Positions 6,927-15,351 of a DNA stretch of 43,413 nt are shown here, piece after piece. Source of the stretch: CAYUFF01 sp964444075 (GTDB taxonomy: Archaea > Aenigmatarchaeota > Aenigmatarchaeia > CG10238-14 > SCSR01); contig CAYUFF010000004.1 in assembly GCA_964444075.1 (NCBI GenBank), forward strand, positions 1 to 43,413. The letters are read 5' to 3'. Position 1 is the stretch's first letter. The number at the start of each line of letters is the position of its first letter. The notes beneath the pieces are model-generated. The model did not search any database and had not been told where the DNA came from. It was given only the letters and a program-made list of their open reading frames with translations. A program made the position numbers and the translations under genes.

Positions 6927-8540
6927 CTACTTGCAAGATTCGACGAAGCCCGAGAAGACTGGGTGTGGCTTAAGAACTCTGCTCTTGAACTCAGGGTGTG
7001 CTTGAGTCGCAAGGAAAAACGTGTGCGACGGAATCTCCAAAAACTCCATCAGCTTTCCGTCAGGGCTCTTACCGGAGAACACAAGACCATCGCTCTCCAG
7101 AACTTCCACATACTTTGGGTTAACCTCGTACCTGTGTCTGTGCCTCTCGTAGACCACTTCCTTCCTCCCGTAAAGCTCGTAGACCAGCGAACCTTTTTTG
7201 AGCACGGCTGGATAAGCTCCGAGCCTCATGGTAGCTCCGTACTTTTTCTTTTTCAGCAGCTTCTTCTGTTCGGGAAGGATATCCACGACGGGATGCGGGG
7301 TGTTGGGGTCTATCTCCGTCGAGTTCGCTCCCTCCAATCCGCAAACATTCCTAGCATACTCTACCACAGCGAGTTGCATCCCAAAGCAAAGCCCGAGAAA
7401 AGGAACGTTGTTCTCCCTGCAATACTTTATCGAGAAGATCTTCCCCTCCACTCCCTTCTCTCCGAAGCCTCCTGGAACCACGATTCCGTCGAATTCCTCC
7501 AACGAAGCAACATCGTTCCTCCCCTCCAACTCGCGGGAAAATATCTGCTTTATCTCTGGCTTGAGCCTAAGGTGGTAGCACGCGTGCCTTATCGCCTCGA
7601 CGACCGAAATGTAAACATCCCTATGCTCGCTCGAACCGTGGGTAACGTACTTTCCGATTAGAGCAATCCTGACTTTTTCATCCAAGCTCTTGATTTCCTC
7701 CACGAACCTTTTCCACTCTTCGGAAAGACCGTGCTTAAACTTCAGACCCAACTTCTCCAGGACTTTCTTCGCGAACCCTTGCCTCTCGAAAATCAGCGGG
7801 ACCTCGTAAACGCACTCTATGTCAGGGTCGTCTATTATGTTTTCCCTCGGGATGAAGCAAGTGCTGGCGATCTTTTCTATTCGCGGAGCGTCCAACCCTC
7901 TTTCAGACCTCGCGACGAGAAAATCTGGAAACAAACCGGCTTCCCTCAACCTCGCGACGGCATGCTGGGTAGGCTTCGTTTTCAGCTCCCCCACGTTCCT
8001 CAAGAACGGAACGTAAGACACCATGACAGTCGTAGCCCTATACTCTCTCATCAGGTCGCGGAGAGCGTAGAGGAAGATTAGATTCTCTATGTCTCCGGTG
8101 GTCCCTCCTACCTCGACGAAGGAAACGTCGACGTCCTGAGAAGCTTCCAAGATCATTTGCTTAATCTCGTTGGTAACGTCCGGAATGAGCTTTACATCCC
8201 TACCTCCATACTCCAAAGACCTCTCCTTCTGGATGACCCTCAGGAAAACTTTTCCAGTGGTGATGTTGTTGTCCTTGCTTAAGTTTATCCCTAAAAACCT
8301 CTCGTAAGTCCCGAAATCCTGGTCTATCTCTCCACCGTCTTCGGTGACGAAAATCTCCCCATGCTCAGTAGGCCTCATCGTTCCCGCGTCGACGTTTACG
8401 TAAGGGTCTATCTTGATTACCGTAACCCTGTAGCCAGAATCTTGGACGAGCCTGGCTAGAGAAGCCGTTACCACACCCTTGCCTAAGCCGGAGAGGACGC
8501 CACCTACGATAAAGACGAACCTCGGAGAGTCGGTCCGCAT
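6927..8540 (-). CDS. pyrG: CTP synthase
   Basis: A 537-aa enzyme that makes CTP from UTP, ATP and glutamine. The N-terminal synthetase domain starts with a P-loop GGVLSGLGKGVV, followed by the family blocks KIDPYVNVDAGTM and EHGEIFVTEDGGEIDQDFG. The C-terminal class I glutaminase domain has nucleophile Cys in GLCFGMQ and the His/Glu pair in THPEF-like AQAHPEFKS. Length is normal for the family (about 535-550). The gene is monocistronic by appearance, lying 54 nt downstream of the helicase start region and 38 nt from the exonuclease gene. Confidence 0.96.
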   Translation of the reverse strand: MRTDSPRFVFIVGGVLSGLGKGVVTASLARLVQDSGYRVTVIKIDPYVNVDAGTMRPTEHGEIFVTEDGGEIDQDFGTYERFLGINLSKDNNITTGKVFLRVIQKERSLEYGGRDVKLIPDVTNEIKQMILEASQDVDVSFVEVGGTTGDIENLIFLYALRDLMREYRATTVMVSYVPFLRNVGELKTKPTQHAVARLREAGLFPDFLVARSERGLDAPRIEKIASTCFIPRENIIDDPDIECVYEVPLIFERQGFAKKVLEKLGLKFKHGLSEEWKRFVEEIKSLDEKVRIALIGKYVTHGSSEHRDVYISVVEAIRHACYHLRLKPEIKQIFSRELEGRNDVASLEEFDGIVVPGGFGEKGVEGKIFSIKYCRENNVPFLGLCFGMQLAVVEYARNVCGLEGANSTEIDPNTPHPVVDILPEQKKLLKKKKYGATMRLGAYPAVLKKGSLVYELYGRKEVVYERHRHRYEVNPKYVEVLESDGLVFSGKSPDGKLMEFLEIPSHTFFLATQAHPEFKSRVLKPHPVFSGFVESCK

Positions 8541-8578
8541 ATTGAATTATTTCGCGGTACTTAAATTTTTTCGGTCGG

Positions 8579-9334
8579 TCATCGAAGGGAAAGCTCCACC
8601 ACGAGCGGGCAGTGGTCGGAGATTTCGACGCTTTTATCCACGGAAATGCCAGCGATGCTATCCTCAAGTTCTGGAGTAAGGAAAACGTAATCTATCCTCC
8701 AACCCAAGTCCCTCTCCTTGAACCCCTTTGCCCTGGGCCACCAGGTGTAGCCTCCCTTCCCCCTGTGAACTTTCCTGTAGGCATCGACGAAGCCCAGAGA
8801 GATTATCCTCCCTATCTGCTTCCTTTCTTCAGGAGTAAACATGACGTTGTTCTCGTTCTCCTCCGCGAACGCGAGGTCATCCTTGGTGAACGCTACGTTG
8901 AAGTCTCCGACTAGGATTATAGGCTTTTCGCGGCGTTCGATCAAAGAAGAAAGGTAAGAGACGAGCCTGTCGTAGGCTTCGAGCTTGTACGGCAAATCTT
9001 TCTTATCCCTCCTCCCGTGAGGCATGTAAACGTTTATGAATGTAAACTCCTCGTACTCGAGCTGGATAAACCTTCCTTCTTTATCGAACCTTTCCATGCC
9101 GATCGAGAGCTTAGGTTTACTTAATGGCTTTACCCTAGAGATTACGCACGTACCTTGGAACTTCGAGGGGTTGAAGACGCAGGAGTAGCTGAAGAGTTCG
9201 AGCGGCTTGGAAATTTTGGTACTCCTCAATTCTTGCACCGCTAGAATATCGATGCTTGATGATGCAAACCACTTGAGCAAACCCTTTTGCACCGCTGACT
9301 TCCAGCCGCAGACGTTGAAGGTCGCGATCTTCAT
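8579..9334 (-). CDS. xth: Exonuclease III / AP endonuclease
   Basis: A 251-aa DNA repair nuclease of the ExoIII/APE1 family. Blocks seen in order are MKIATFNVCGW, ILAVQELRS (metal-binding Glu), INVYMPHG, ILVGDFNVAF (Asp/Asn pair), GYTWWPRAKGF, WRIDYVF and the C-terminal SDHCPLV (catalytic Asp-His). The second Asn of the usual N-terminal FNxNG is Cys here; that site varies in the family. The start is ATG 9332-9334 because it gives the standard N terminus. The longer frame to 9538 would run over valS and adds unrelated sequence. Confidence 0.92.
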   Translation of the reverse strand: MKIATFNVCGWKSAVQKGLLKWFASSSIDILAVQELRSTKISKPLELFSYSCVFNPSKFQGTCVISRVKPLSKPKLSIGMERFDKEGRFIQLEYEEFTFINVYMPHGRRDKKDLPYKLEAYDRLVSYLSSLIERREKPIILVGDFNVAFTKDDLAFAEENENNVMFTPEERKQIGRIISLGFVDAYRKVHRGKGGYTWWPRAKGFKERDLGWRIDYVFLTPELEDSIAGISVDKSVEISDHCPLVVELSLR

Positions 9335-9379
9335 GGCTAACAAAAATCCTTTATTTTGTCCGAGGAAATTTTTTAAATT

Positions 9380-11719
9380 ATGAAGCCCAGGATCGAGGAA
9401 AAATTCTGGAAGCCCGAGCTGGAGCAGGAAATTTTGGAAAAGTGGAAAGAGGAAAACCTCCTCGTTTTCGATCCAGATACGCAAAAACCAACCTTCGTGA
9501 TAGATACTCCACCTCCTTATCCGAGTGGCGTGTGGCACGTGGGTGCTGCTGCGCAGTACGCGCAGATCGACATGGTAGCAAGGGCTGCGAGGATGATGGG
9601 TTTTGAAGTGTGGTTTCCGATAGGGTTCGATAGGAACGGCATACCCGTTGAGAAGTACACGGAAAGGAAGTACGGGATAAAGATGCAGGACGTTTCGAGG
9701 GAAGAGTTCATCGAGCTCTGCAGAAAAGCCTTGGATGAGCTGGAAGAGGAGATAAGGAGGGTCATGGAAAGGATGGGGTTAAGCGCGGATTTCGCGAACG
9801 CTTACCACACGGACTCTCCGGAGTACAGGGCTCTCACCCAAGCTACGTTCATAGAGTTGTGGAAAAGGGGTCTCATCTACGAGGCGACGAGGCCGAACAA
9901 CTACTGCTACGACTGCGGGACTACGATAGCCGATGCCGACGTCGAGTACGTGAGGCTACCGACGCAACTCGTTTACATAAAATTTTCGTTGGAAGACGCC
10001 GAAGGCGACGTAACGATCGCCACAACGAGACCCGAGCTTCTCTGCTCCTGTCAAGCCGTGATAGTCAATCCTGAGGATGAGAGGTACTTACACCTTCACG
10101 GCAAGCATGCTATAGTTCCGATTTTCGAGAGAAGCGTCCCGATAATTCCGCATCCCGCTGCTAGGCCAGAGTTCGGTACCGGAGTTGTGATGGTATGCAG
10201 CTACGGCGATTTCGAAGACGTGAGGCTTTTCAGGGAGCTCGGGTTGAAGGAGATAATAGCGATAGGCGAGGACGGAAGGATGACCGAAGCCGCAGGAAGC
10301 TACGCAGGCCTTCCTGTAGAGGAGGCGAGGAAGAAGATTATCGAGGACCTTAAGACGATGGGAAGGGTGGTGAAGGTCGAGAGAATCATGCACCGCGTAC
10401 CCGTATGCGAGAGGAGCGGCGTGCCCATCGAGATAATTCCGATGAAGGAATACTACCTCAAGCAGCTCGACTTCAAGGATACGATGGAAAAGCTTGCGAA
10501 AGAGCTGAAGTTTTACCCAGAGAAGCATAGGCAAAGGTTGCTGGATTGGATAAGGTCGATTACGATAGACTGGCCGATAACGAGGAGAAGGTACTACGGT
10601 ACCGAAGTTCCGATTTGGTATTGTAAAAAGTGTGGCGAGCCCCACGTTCCGGAGCCGGGAAAGTATTACAGACCGTGGAAGGAGTCACCGCCGTTCGAGA
10701 AGTGTAAGAAATGCGGTAACGATACCTTCGAGGGGGAGTTCAGGACTTTCGACACGTGGTTCGATTCGAGCATCACCCCGCTTTTCCTCTCGAAATTCTG
10801 GAAGGATGAGAAGTTTTTCGAGAAGGTTTATCCGATCTCGATAAGACCTCAGGGCTACGAAATAATAAGGACGTGGCTTTACTACACGATGCTGAGGTGC
10901 TACCAGCTTACCGGCAAATGTCCTTTCGAGGCCGCGTGGATAGGAGGCTTGGGGGTCGATGAGAAAGGCGAGAAGATGTCGAAGAGCAAGGGAAACGTCG
11001 TGTTACCAATGCCCATCCTGGAAAAGTACGGAGCCGACGCTTTCAGGCTGTGGGGGGCCGGCGAGGCTAACTTAGGTGAGGATTACAGGTTTTCCGAAAG
11101 GAAGGTTGCCGACGCCAGGAAGTTCCTGACAAAGCTCTGGAACATAGCGAGGTTCATATCCTCGTTTCCTGTCGTCGAAGAACTCGCTCCCGAAGAGCTT
11201 GAGGCTAGCGATAAGTGGATTCTTGCAGAGACGAACAGGCTGATAGAAGAGGTGACCGACGCTTACAAAAACTACAACTTTTTCGTCGCGATCACGAAGG
11301 TAAAGGAATTTACCTGGAACGTCTTCGCGAGCCATTACATCGAGCTCGTAAAACCAAGAGCTTACGGTAGGGAAGGTTTTAGCGAGGCTGAACGAAGGTC
11401 TGCGTGGTTCTCGCTGCACAGAGTTTTGAAGACGATACTCCTCCTATCTGCGCCGGTAATCCCGTTCATGACGGATTTCCTGTGGAGGAAGCTTTACTCC
11501 GAAGAATCGGTTCACAAGCAAAAGTTTCCAGAAAAGTTAGGAGGGGTGGAAGAAAAGTGGCTAGAGCTTACGCGAGAGCTCTTGAGCTTCAACTCCTACG
11601 TGTGGAACGAGAAGAAAAAGAGGAACCTCTCTCTCAAGGACGAGATCGAGATAGGAGTTCCGGAAAGCCTCAAGCCGTTGGAGAAAGACTTGAGAGCGAT
11701 GCACAACCTCAAAGGATAA
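9380..11719 (+). CDS. valS: Valyl-tRNA synthetase
   Basis: A 779-aa class I aminoacyl-tRNA synthetase that charges tRNA-Val. The ATP site HIGH box appears as HVGA (residues 53-56, in PPYPSGVWHVGAAAQ), and KMSKSKGN is at about 532. The CP1 editing domain is present (TIATTRPELL and ARPEFGTGVV), and zinc-type cysteines (WYCKKCGE and CKKCGND) follow WPITRRRYYG. The form resembles the ValRS of Thaumarchaeota and some Crenarchaeota more than the classical HIGH-box enzyme. It is shorter than the bacterial form and lacks a long C-terminal coiled coil. It is followed by a likely terminator and then aRF1. Confidence 0.9.
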   Translation: MKPRIEEKFWKPELEQEILEKWKEENLLVFDPDTQKPTFVIDTPPPYPSGVWHVGAAAQYAQIDMVARAARMMGFEVWFPIGFDRNGIPVEKYTERKYGIKMQDVSREEFIELCRKALDELEEEIRRVMERMGLSADFANAYHTDSPEYRALTQATFIELWKRGLIYEATRPNNYCYDCGTTIADADVEYVRLPTQLVYIKFSLEDAEGDVTIATTRPELLCSCQAVIVNPEDERYLHLHGKHAIVPIFERSVPIIPHPAARPEFGTGVVMVCSYGDFEDVRLFRELGLKEIIAIGEDGRMTEAAGSYAGLPVEEARKKIIEDLKTMGRVVKVERIMHRVPVCERSGVPIEIIPMKEYYLKQLDFKDTMEKLAKELKFYPEKHRQRLLDWIRSITIDWPITRRRYYGTEVPIWYCKKCGEPHVPEPGKYYRPWKESPPFEKCKKCGNDTFEGEFRTFDTWFDSSITPLFLSKFWKDEKFFEKVYPISIRPQGYEIIRTWLYYTMLRCYQLTGKCPFEAAWIGGLGVDEKGEKMSKSKGNVVLPMPILEKYGADAFRLWGAGEANLGEDYRFSERKVADARKFLTKLWNIARFISSFPVVEELAPEELEASDKWILAETNRLIEEVTDAYKNYNFFVAITKVKEFTWNVFASHYIELVKPRAYGREGFSEAERRSAWFSLHRVLKTILLLSAPVIPFMTDFLWRKLYSEESVHKQKFPEKLGGVEEKWLELTRELLSFNSYVWNEKKKRNLSLKDEIEIGVPESLKPLEKDLRAMHNLKG

Positions 11720-11726
11720 CTTTATC

Positions 11727-11758
11727 TTTCTTCGGGAGGAAGAAACTTTCATTTTTTA
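11727..11758 (+). terminator. Hairpin plus T-rich tract after valS
   Basis: TTTCTTC-GGGAG-GAAGAAA forms a 7-bp stem with a 5-nt loop just after the valS stop, followed by CTTTCATTTTTT. The placement between valS and aRF1 fits transcription termination. Confidence 0.45.
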
Positions 11759-11779
11759 CTTTACTCCCTAATCGACGCG

Positions 11780-13918
11780 TTGCGGTGGTTGGGTATGAGA
11801 GAAGAAGAGAGGAGGAAGCTCAGGAAGCTGGTGGACGAGTTGCAAAGGATTAGGGGAAGGCACACGGAGCTGATTAGCGTTTACATTCCCTCCGGCTACA
11901 ACCTCGTGGAGATGATAAACATGCTAGAATCAGAAAGGTCCACTGCCATGAACATAAAGTCGAAGACGACGAGAAAAAACGTCCTGGCCGCCCTAGAAAA
12001 AATCCTGCACTACCTTAGGCTGCTCAAGGAATTGCCGGAGAACGGGTTGGTGGTATTTTGCGGGAACGTTTCTGAAGTAGAAGGAAAGACCGACATAAAG
12101 CTCTGGGCAATAGAGCCACCGGAGAAGCTCGAAACGAAGTTTTACTGGTGCGACCAAAGCTTTGTGTTGGAGCCGCTCAAGGAAATGCTAGCGGAAAAGG
12201 AGGTCTACGGTCTCATCGTCCTCGACGCCAGCGAGGCGAGCATAGGTTTGCTGAAAGGGAAGAAGATAATCCACCTGAAAAGGATCGAATCCTTGGTTCC
12301 TGCAAAGACGATCAAGGGAGGGATGTGCGTCAAAAAAGATACCTTGCTCCAGCTTGAAGACGGCTCGGTAGTCGCGATCGAGGACCTTGAAAAGGTAAGG
12401 GAAAAAATCCTCTCCTATTCCTTCGAGGGGTCGAAACCAACCTACGTGAATTCGTACGAGATTTTCAAGAGAAGGGTTAGGAAAGCATACGAGCTTACTT
12501 TCGAAGAGGAGGCTTGCTCACTTATCCTTACTGAAGAGCATAGGGTTTTCGTCGCAACGCAATCTGGAATAAAAGAAAAGCCCGTCGCCGAGCTCAAGGT
12601 GGGCGATAAGCTTCTGTCGATACAATCAATTAAGGTTAGGGCTACCGCTGATAACAGCGTTAGCAAAGGTTCTTTACGGGTTTTGGGTAGCTTGCTCAGG
12701 AAAGGAAGATTGAGCAAAGGTAAGATAATCATAAGGGATAAAGACCCACGAGCGATCGAGGTCTGTAGAGAAACAGTCGAAAAAGTAGCGGGAATAAGAG
12801 CAAGGGTTAAGAAAGTCGGTAACTGGTATGAGATGCGAATACCTAAAGGCATCGACGAGATGATGAACCACGTGCTGAAACTCTCCGACGAGCTTGTGAA
12901 GGAATTCCTGGAAGGTTTTTTCGACGTTGGCAACATTTATCGTTGCGATAAAGCGAAAGTAAGGGTGGGCAATCGAAGGTTGGCTAACCAGCTACATCTT
13001 ACTCTCAAGAGGTTTTCGGTAAGGGCAAGGTTGAGGGAATCGCGTAACGGTTTTGAGGTTGAAATAGACGAGAAGTCCTTTGGAGGGAAGAAAAGAGCGA
13101 GGAAGGTTTTTTCGAAAAACCTGGTAACGGTGGCTGTCAAAGAGAAAAAGCTCGTTCGTACAAACGAAACGTTCTACGACTTGTACGTGCCGAGGTTCAA
13201 CTGCTTCTTCGCCAACGGAATCCTCGTTCACAACTCTCAGAGGAGGTACGACAGGATAAGGGAAGATGCTATCAACGAGTACCTCAAAAAAGTAGGCGAG
13301 ATAGCGTCGAATCTCTTCCTCCAGGAAAAAGAGTTGAAGGGAGTCATAGTCGGAGGCCCAGGATACATAAAGGAGATGCTGCTCAAGAAAAACTACCTTC
13401 ACTACCAGGTCAGGAACAAGATACTGGGGGTTAAGGATACGGGCTACACGGGTGAGTATGGGTTGGAAGAGCTCGTCGACAGGGCTCAGGATCTACTGAA
13501 AGAAGCCTCGGTAGCCAAGGAAAAGGAACTTGTTAGGAAATTCTTCACCGAGGTGAAGAGAAAGGGTAATGTCGTTTACAAGCTCGAGGATGTGGTGAAA
13601 GCGCTTTCCTACGGAGCTGTGGATACGTTGCTGATTTCAGATTCTTTCGACAAAGTGGAGATAAAAGCGAGGTGTGGCTGCGGCGAGAGGGTAGAGACGG
13701 TGGAAAGGAATGAACTAAAGACACTCGAAGGCAAGGTTTGTGAAGCCTGTGGTGAAAAGGTCGAGGTACTGGAGGTAAGGGATGTGGCCGAGAAGCTCAT
13801 CGACCTCGCGAAAAAATATTCTACCAAAATCGAATACATATCGACGGAAACTAAGGAGGGTGAACAGTTCAAATCCTTGGGTGGGGTTGGTGCTTTCCTC
13901 AGGTTCAAGGTAGAGTGA
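11780..13918 (+). CDS. prf1: Peptide chain release factor aRF1 containing an intein
   Basis: A 712-aa precursor. Residues 1-182 and 486-712 are aRF1, which reads all three stop codons and releases the nascent chain. The NIKS motif is at residues 58-61 (TAMNIKSKTT), and a C-terminal zinc-like part has CGCG and CEACGE. Residues 183-485 are a 303-aa intein starting with Cys and ending in HN before Ser. The spliced protein would be 409 aa, normal for aRF1. The intein sits in the peptidyl-hydrolysis loop, but the joined sequence reads KGGM-SQRRYDR instead of the universal GGQ. The codons are GGA GGG ATG TGC, so this is not a reading mistake on my side. Confidence 0.9.
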   Translation: MRWLGMREEERRKLRKLVDELQRIRGRHTELISVYIPSGYNLVEMINMLESERSTAMNIKSKTTRKNVLAALEKILHYLRLLKELPENGLVVFCGNVSEVEGKTDIKLWAIEPPEKLETKFYWCDQSFVLEPLKEMLAEKEVYGLIVLDASEASIGLLKGKKIIHLKRIESLVPAKTIKGGMCVKKDTLLQLEDGSVVAIEDLEKVREKILSYSFEGSKPTYVNSYEIFKRRVRKAYELTFEEEACSLILTEEHRVFVATQSGIKEKPVAELKVGDKLLSIQSIKVRATADNSVSKGSLRVLGSLLRKGRLSKGKIIIRDKDPRAIEVCRETVEKVAGIRARVKKVGNWYEMRIPKGIDEMMNHVLKLSDELVKEFLEGFFDVGNIYRCDKAKVRVGNRRLANQLHLTLKRFSVRARLRESRNGFEVEIDEKSFGGKKRARKVFSKNLVTVAVKEKKLVRTNETFYDLYVPRFNCFFANGILVHNSQRRYDRIREDAINEYLKKVGEIASNLFLQEKELKGVIVGGPGYIKEMLLKKNYLHYQVRNKILGVKDTGYTGEYGLEELVDRAQDLLKEASVAKEKELVRKFFTEVKRKGNVVYKLEDVVKALSYGAVDTLLISDSFDKVEIKARCGCGERVETVERNELKTLEGKVCEACGEKVEVLEVRDVAEKLIDLAKKYSTKIEYISTETKEGEQFKSLGGVGAFLRFKVE
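12326..13234 (+). mobile_element. aRF1 intein with a degenerate LAGLIDADG domain
   Basis: A 303-aa protein-splicing element. Block A is CVKKDTLLQLEDGSVVAIED, block B is TEEHRVFVATQSG (TxxH), and the C-terminal blocks are NETFYDLYVPRFNCFFANG and ILVHN followed by Ser+1. The splicing residues Cys1, His, His-Asn and Ser+1 are all present, so splicing looks possible. The centre resembles a two-motif homing endonuclease, but the helices read VLGSLLRKGRLS and FLEGFFDVGNI. The acidic residues of LAGLIDADG are lost in the first and displaced in the second, so cleavage activity is doubtful. Confidence 0.9.
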
Positions 13919-13957
13919 AGAGAAGTTCTTCGTAGGGTAAAAACCAACAAAACACTT

Positions 13958-14372
13958 TCATTTTCTTATCAGCCTCGCTACAGCCCCCAAGAACTTTTCT
14001 AAGATTTTTCTTTTCCTTGCAAAGATTTCGTAACATCTTCCGTAGTCTATTCTCCAGTAAAGGTGTACCAAGACGTTTCGAAAGCTCGCTAACTTTTCCA
14101 ACTCTCTTGCCAACTTCTTATCGATGATTTTAGAATCTCCCAAAATCCTGAAAACTTCCCTGTAGCTCAAAGGGCTCTCCGAGTTTCTTCCTAACTATAA
14201 TTTCGTTCCCTATGTCTATGGAGGATTGCAAGGCTATCAGCATGTTATGCATCACCATGTTTCTTTTGTCAGGGTTCTCCAGAAAATCTTTCCTGCTGAC
14301 TTCTCTTTCATATCTTCTCCAGTTTTCTAGTGATTCCTTCAAAGCCTTTATCAGCTCCTTCACAATCCCCAC
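13958..14372 (-). pseudogene. HEPN toxin of the HepT/DUF86 type, frameshifted
   Basis: Two frames together encode a HepT-like protein of about 137 aa. The first part starts at 14372 (MGIVKELIKALKESLENW), and the second carries the RNase motif R-x4-H-x-Y (RNVLVHLYW). Joining GEP to SYREVFRILGD near 14169-14171 restores the family sequence. The sequence reads CCCTTTGAGC where CCCTTGAGC would be in frame, so there is one extra T. The total span of 415 nt is 3n+1. It overlaps the upstream nucleotidyltransferase gene by 13 nt, as in intact MntA-HepT modules. As written, neither product has both the core helices and the active site. Confidence 0.75.
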
Positions 14373-14804
14373 AACCTCCTATCGTTCGCTTCTTTGAGTT
14401 TTTGAAAATCCAGATACTTCTTCACTATTAACCACCTTCTCCTAGGAAAATCGCGAGGTAAGAAAAGAGGTTTTCCAGACCTAAGTATCTCAAACTTGAA
14501 GTGGAGAGGAAATTCGTCGAAGACCTTTACGTCGACATCAAAGCCTAGGGTCTCTTCGAGGTCGACCTTCAGTTCCAAGATTTTTTCCTCGGACTTTTTT
14601 CTTGGCGATGACGACAACGTCGATATCCCTAAAGTGGTTGCCCCTAACGAAAGAGCCGAACAAGATAGCACCCTCCACAAAGTTCACGTTTCTCAACTTT
14701 TTGACGAGCAGCTTTGCTAACTTTTTCTTTTCCTCGTCGCTCAGCCTAGCGTAACCCTCCTCTCTCCACGAGCTTTGCAACCTTTCCATGAAAAGTATTA
14801 GCAC
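14360..14804 (-). pseudogene. MntA-type nucleotidyltransferase antitoxin, frameshifted
   Basis: Two frames together encode a minimal nucleotidyltransferase of about 147 aa. The GSFVRG motif and the metal-binding DID (GNHFRDIDVVVI) are in the first frame. The third acidic motif (FDVDVKVFDEFP) is in the second. The shift lies in a six-A run (T run on the plus strand, 14595-14600), where AAGAAAAAG would keep the frame (IAKKKSEEKILEL). The span of 445 nt is 3n+1. In intact systems MntA adenylylates the HEPN toxin to silence it. Here both partners carry the same kind of one-base insertion. Confidence 0.75.
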
Positions 14805-14855
14805 AACGGTGTTATTAAGCGTTCGGACCCATTAGGTTTTCAGGGAACCACCAAA

Positions 14856-15314
14856 TTATTTTAAACCCAAGAAACCCTTCACGTCTTCCAAGATCTTACC
14901 GAAGGAGGAATGCAACCACTTCCTTATCTTGATGAAGATGTGCTCGGACGGAGGAGGATAGACTCTTATGAGCTTGCAATCAGGAGTAACCTCCACGAAC
15001 TTCGTAGCCTTTCCTTCACGATAAGCAGAGCATTGGTTCTCAGGAAGGTTATCGACCTCTTGTCTAGGCCAGTGAGCAACGTCGCAGACCCAGTCTGGGG
15101 CGCTCGGAATAGGGTTCAGCAAGCAGGGCCCGTTGGAAAGGTCCTTTCCCGTTTCTTTCAGCTTCAGACATTTCGAGATGCAGATTTCGGTAACGTTAAC
15201 TTCGCTTGTGGGTGAGGTGGTGGGGAAAAGATAAATGAGAATGCCGACGACGGCAAGGAAAACTACCAGAGCGAAGATGAATAAGCCAACCTGTTGCTGA
15301 CCCTTCCTACTCAT
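14856..15314 (-). CDS. Membrane-anchored Cys-rich extracellular protein
   Basis: A 152-aa protein: MSRKGQQQVG, then one hydrophobic helix (about residues 11-30, LFIFALVVFLAVVGILIYLF), then an outside domain of about 120 residues. The outside domain has six cysteines in ICISKCL, GPCLL, WVCDVAH, NQCSA and DCKLI, and the conserved-looking stretch AHWPRQEVDNLPENQC. I recall similar short anchored proteins in DPANN archaea but cannot name a function. Paired cysteines suggest disulfides outside the cell. It is divergent from methionine aminopeptidase with a 37-nt AT-rich promoter region between them. Confidence 0.7.
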   Translation of the reverse strand: MSRKGQQQVGLFIFALVVFLAVVGILIYLFPTTSPTSEVNVTEICISKCLKLKETGKDLSNGPCLLNPIPSAPDWVCDVAHWPRQEVDNLPENQCSAYREGKATKFVEVTPDCKLIRVYPPPSEHIFIKIRKWLHSSFGKILEDVKGFLGLK

Positions 15315-15351
15315 GTATAAATTTTAAACCTCACAACGCTTAAAAATAACC

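Noticed and set aside
9335..9538. N-terminal extension of exonuclease III
   Set aside because: It overlaps valS on the other strand and its residues do not match the family, which starts MKIATFN at 9334.
10088..10645. 185-codon frame antisense to valS
   Set aside because: No start context, no domain, and it lies within a well-conserved sense gene.
13958..14372. BHB intron as the cause of the HEPN frameshift
   Set aside because: The two halves need only one base removed to rejoin; no extra segment exists that could be an intron.
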